Source: Limisphaerales bacterium (lineage in GTDB: Bacteria > Verrucomicrobiota > Verrucomicrobiia > Limisphaerales > PALSA-1396). Taken from it: a stretch of 5,086 nucleotides of DNA. Numbering within the stretch: position 1 is the stretch's first letter; the number at the start of each line of letters is the position of its first letter. Location of the stretch: positions 1,390 through 6,475 of the forward strand of contig PLJQ01000284.1 in assembly GCA_003140275.1 (NCBI GenBank), in the 5' to 3' direction. The translations under genes were made by a program, and so were the position numbers. Positions 5,026 through 5,086 of this stretch are shown here, piece after piece. The notes beneath the pieces were generated by a model. That model was not told where the DNA came from and did no database searches. It saw only the letters and a program-made list of their open reading frames with translations.

Positions 5026-5086
5026 ATGACAAGCTCAACTGATATCGAGGCCGAAGTCATTCTTCCGTGCGCGCCGCTGGTTTGGA
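5026..5086 (+). CDS. possible start of next gene, truncated by window edge
   Basis: An ATG 42 bp after the E1-rhodanese stop opens a frame with no stop to the end of the window (20 codons, MTSSTDIEAEVILPCAPLVW). The same strand and short gap would fit an operon with the E1 enzyme. An overlapping ATG at 5022 closes after six codons. There is too little sequence to name a family and no ribosome site is visible, so this is a candidate only. Confidence 0.4.
   Translation, partial: MTSSTDIEAEVILPCAPLVW

Overview
The window looks like a chromosomal stretch of a GC-rich, environmental Gram-negative bacterium that carries a decayed, lower-GC insertion element. The protein style (PAS/His-kinase with a VALDFNNAL box, punA-cdd pair, MoeB-rhodanese fusion, few clear Shine-Dalgarno sites) suggests Verrucomicrobiota (Pedosphaera/Limisphaerales-like). 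That placement is inference and was not tested by a search.

Layout. On the minus strand, read from right to left, the genes are: a two-helix small membrane protein (3718-3527); an insertion element (3516-2270); purine nucleoside phosphorylase (2241-1414); cytidine deaminase (1430-1017, overlapping the previous gene by 17 bases); and a PAS/histidine-kinase-like sensor (968 to beyond base 1). On the plus strand, divergent from the small membrane protein, is a MoeB/ThiF-type E1 enzyme fused to a rhodanese domain (3835-4983). It is followed by the first codons of another possible gene at the right edge. No tRNA, rRNA or CRISPR array was seen.

The most interesting part is 2264-3522. Two 24-bp inverted repeats beginning GGGGA(C/A)TTACATACAA, 20 of 24 positions identical, lie inside a direct TAATTT repeat and bound a 1247-bp element. 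It holds the C-terminal end of an ISXO2/IS1595-type transposase, then a 52-residue basic protein and a 159-residue predicted lipoprotein. These are joined by ATGA and GTGA stop/start overlaps, so they form a tightly coupled transposase-passenger operon. To the right of the transposase remnant, on the opposite strand, is the 3' end of a coiled-coil gene. Both truncated genes have lost their 5' ends at the same point (about 3211-3230). The simplest reading is one internal deletion in a larger cargo-carrying IS1595-like transposon, leaving a non-autonomous element with intact ends.

Functionally, PNP and cytidine deaminase form a nucleoside salvage pair. The element landed in what would have been a gap of about 32 bp between the small membrane protein and PNP, and its own genes point the same way as PNP. 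The sensor kinase has leucine where the phosphoaccepting histidine of this H-box type is expected. The E1-rhodanese fusion probably activates and sulfurates a ThiS/MoaD-like carrier protein.
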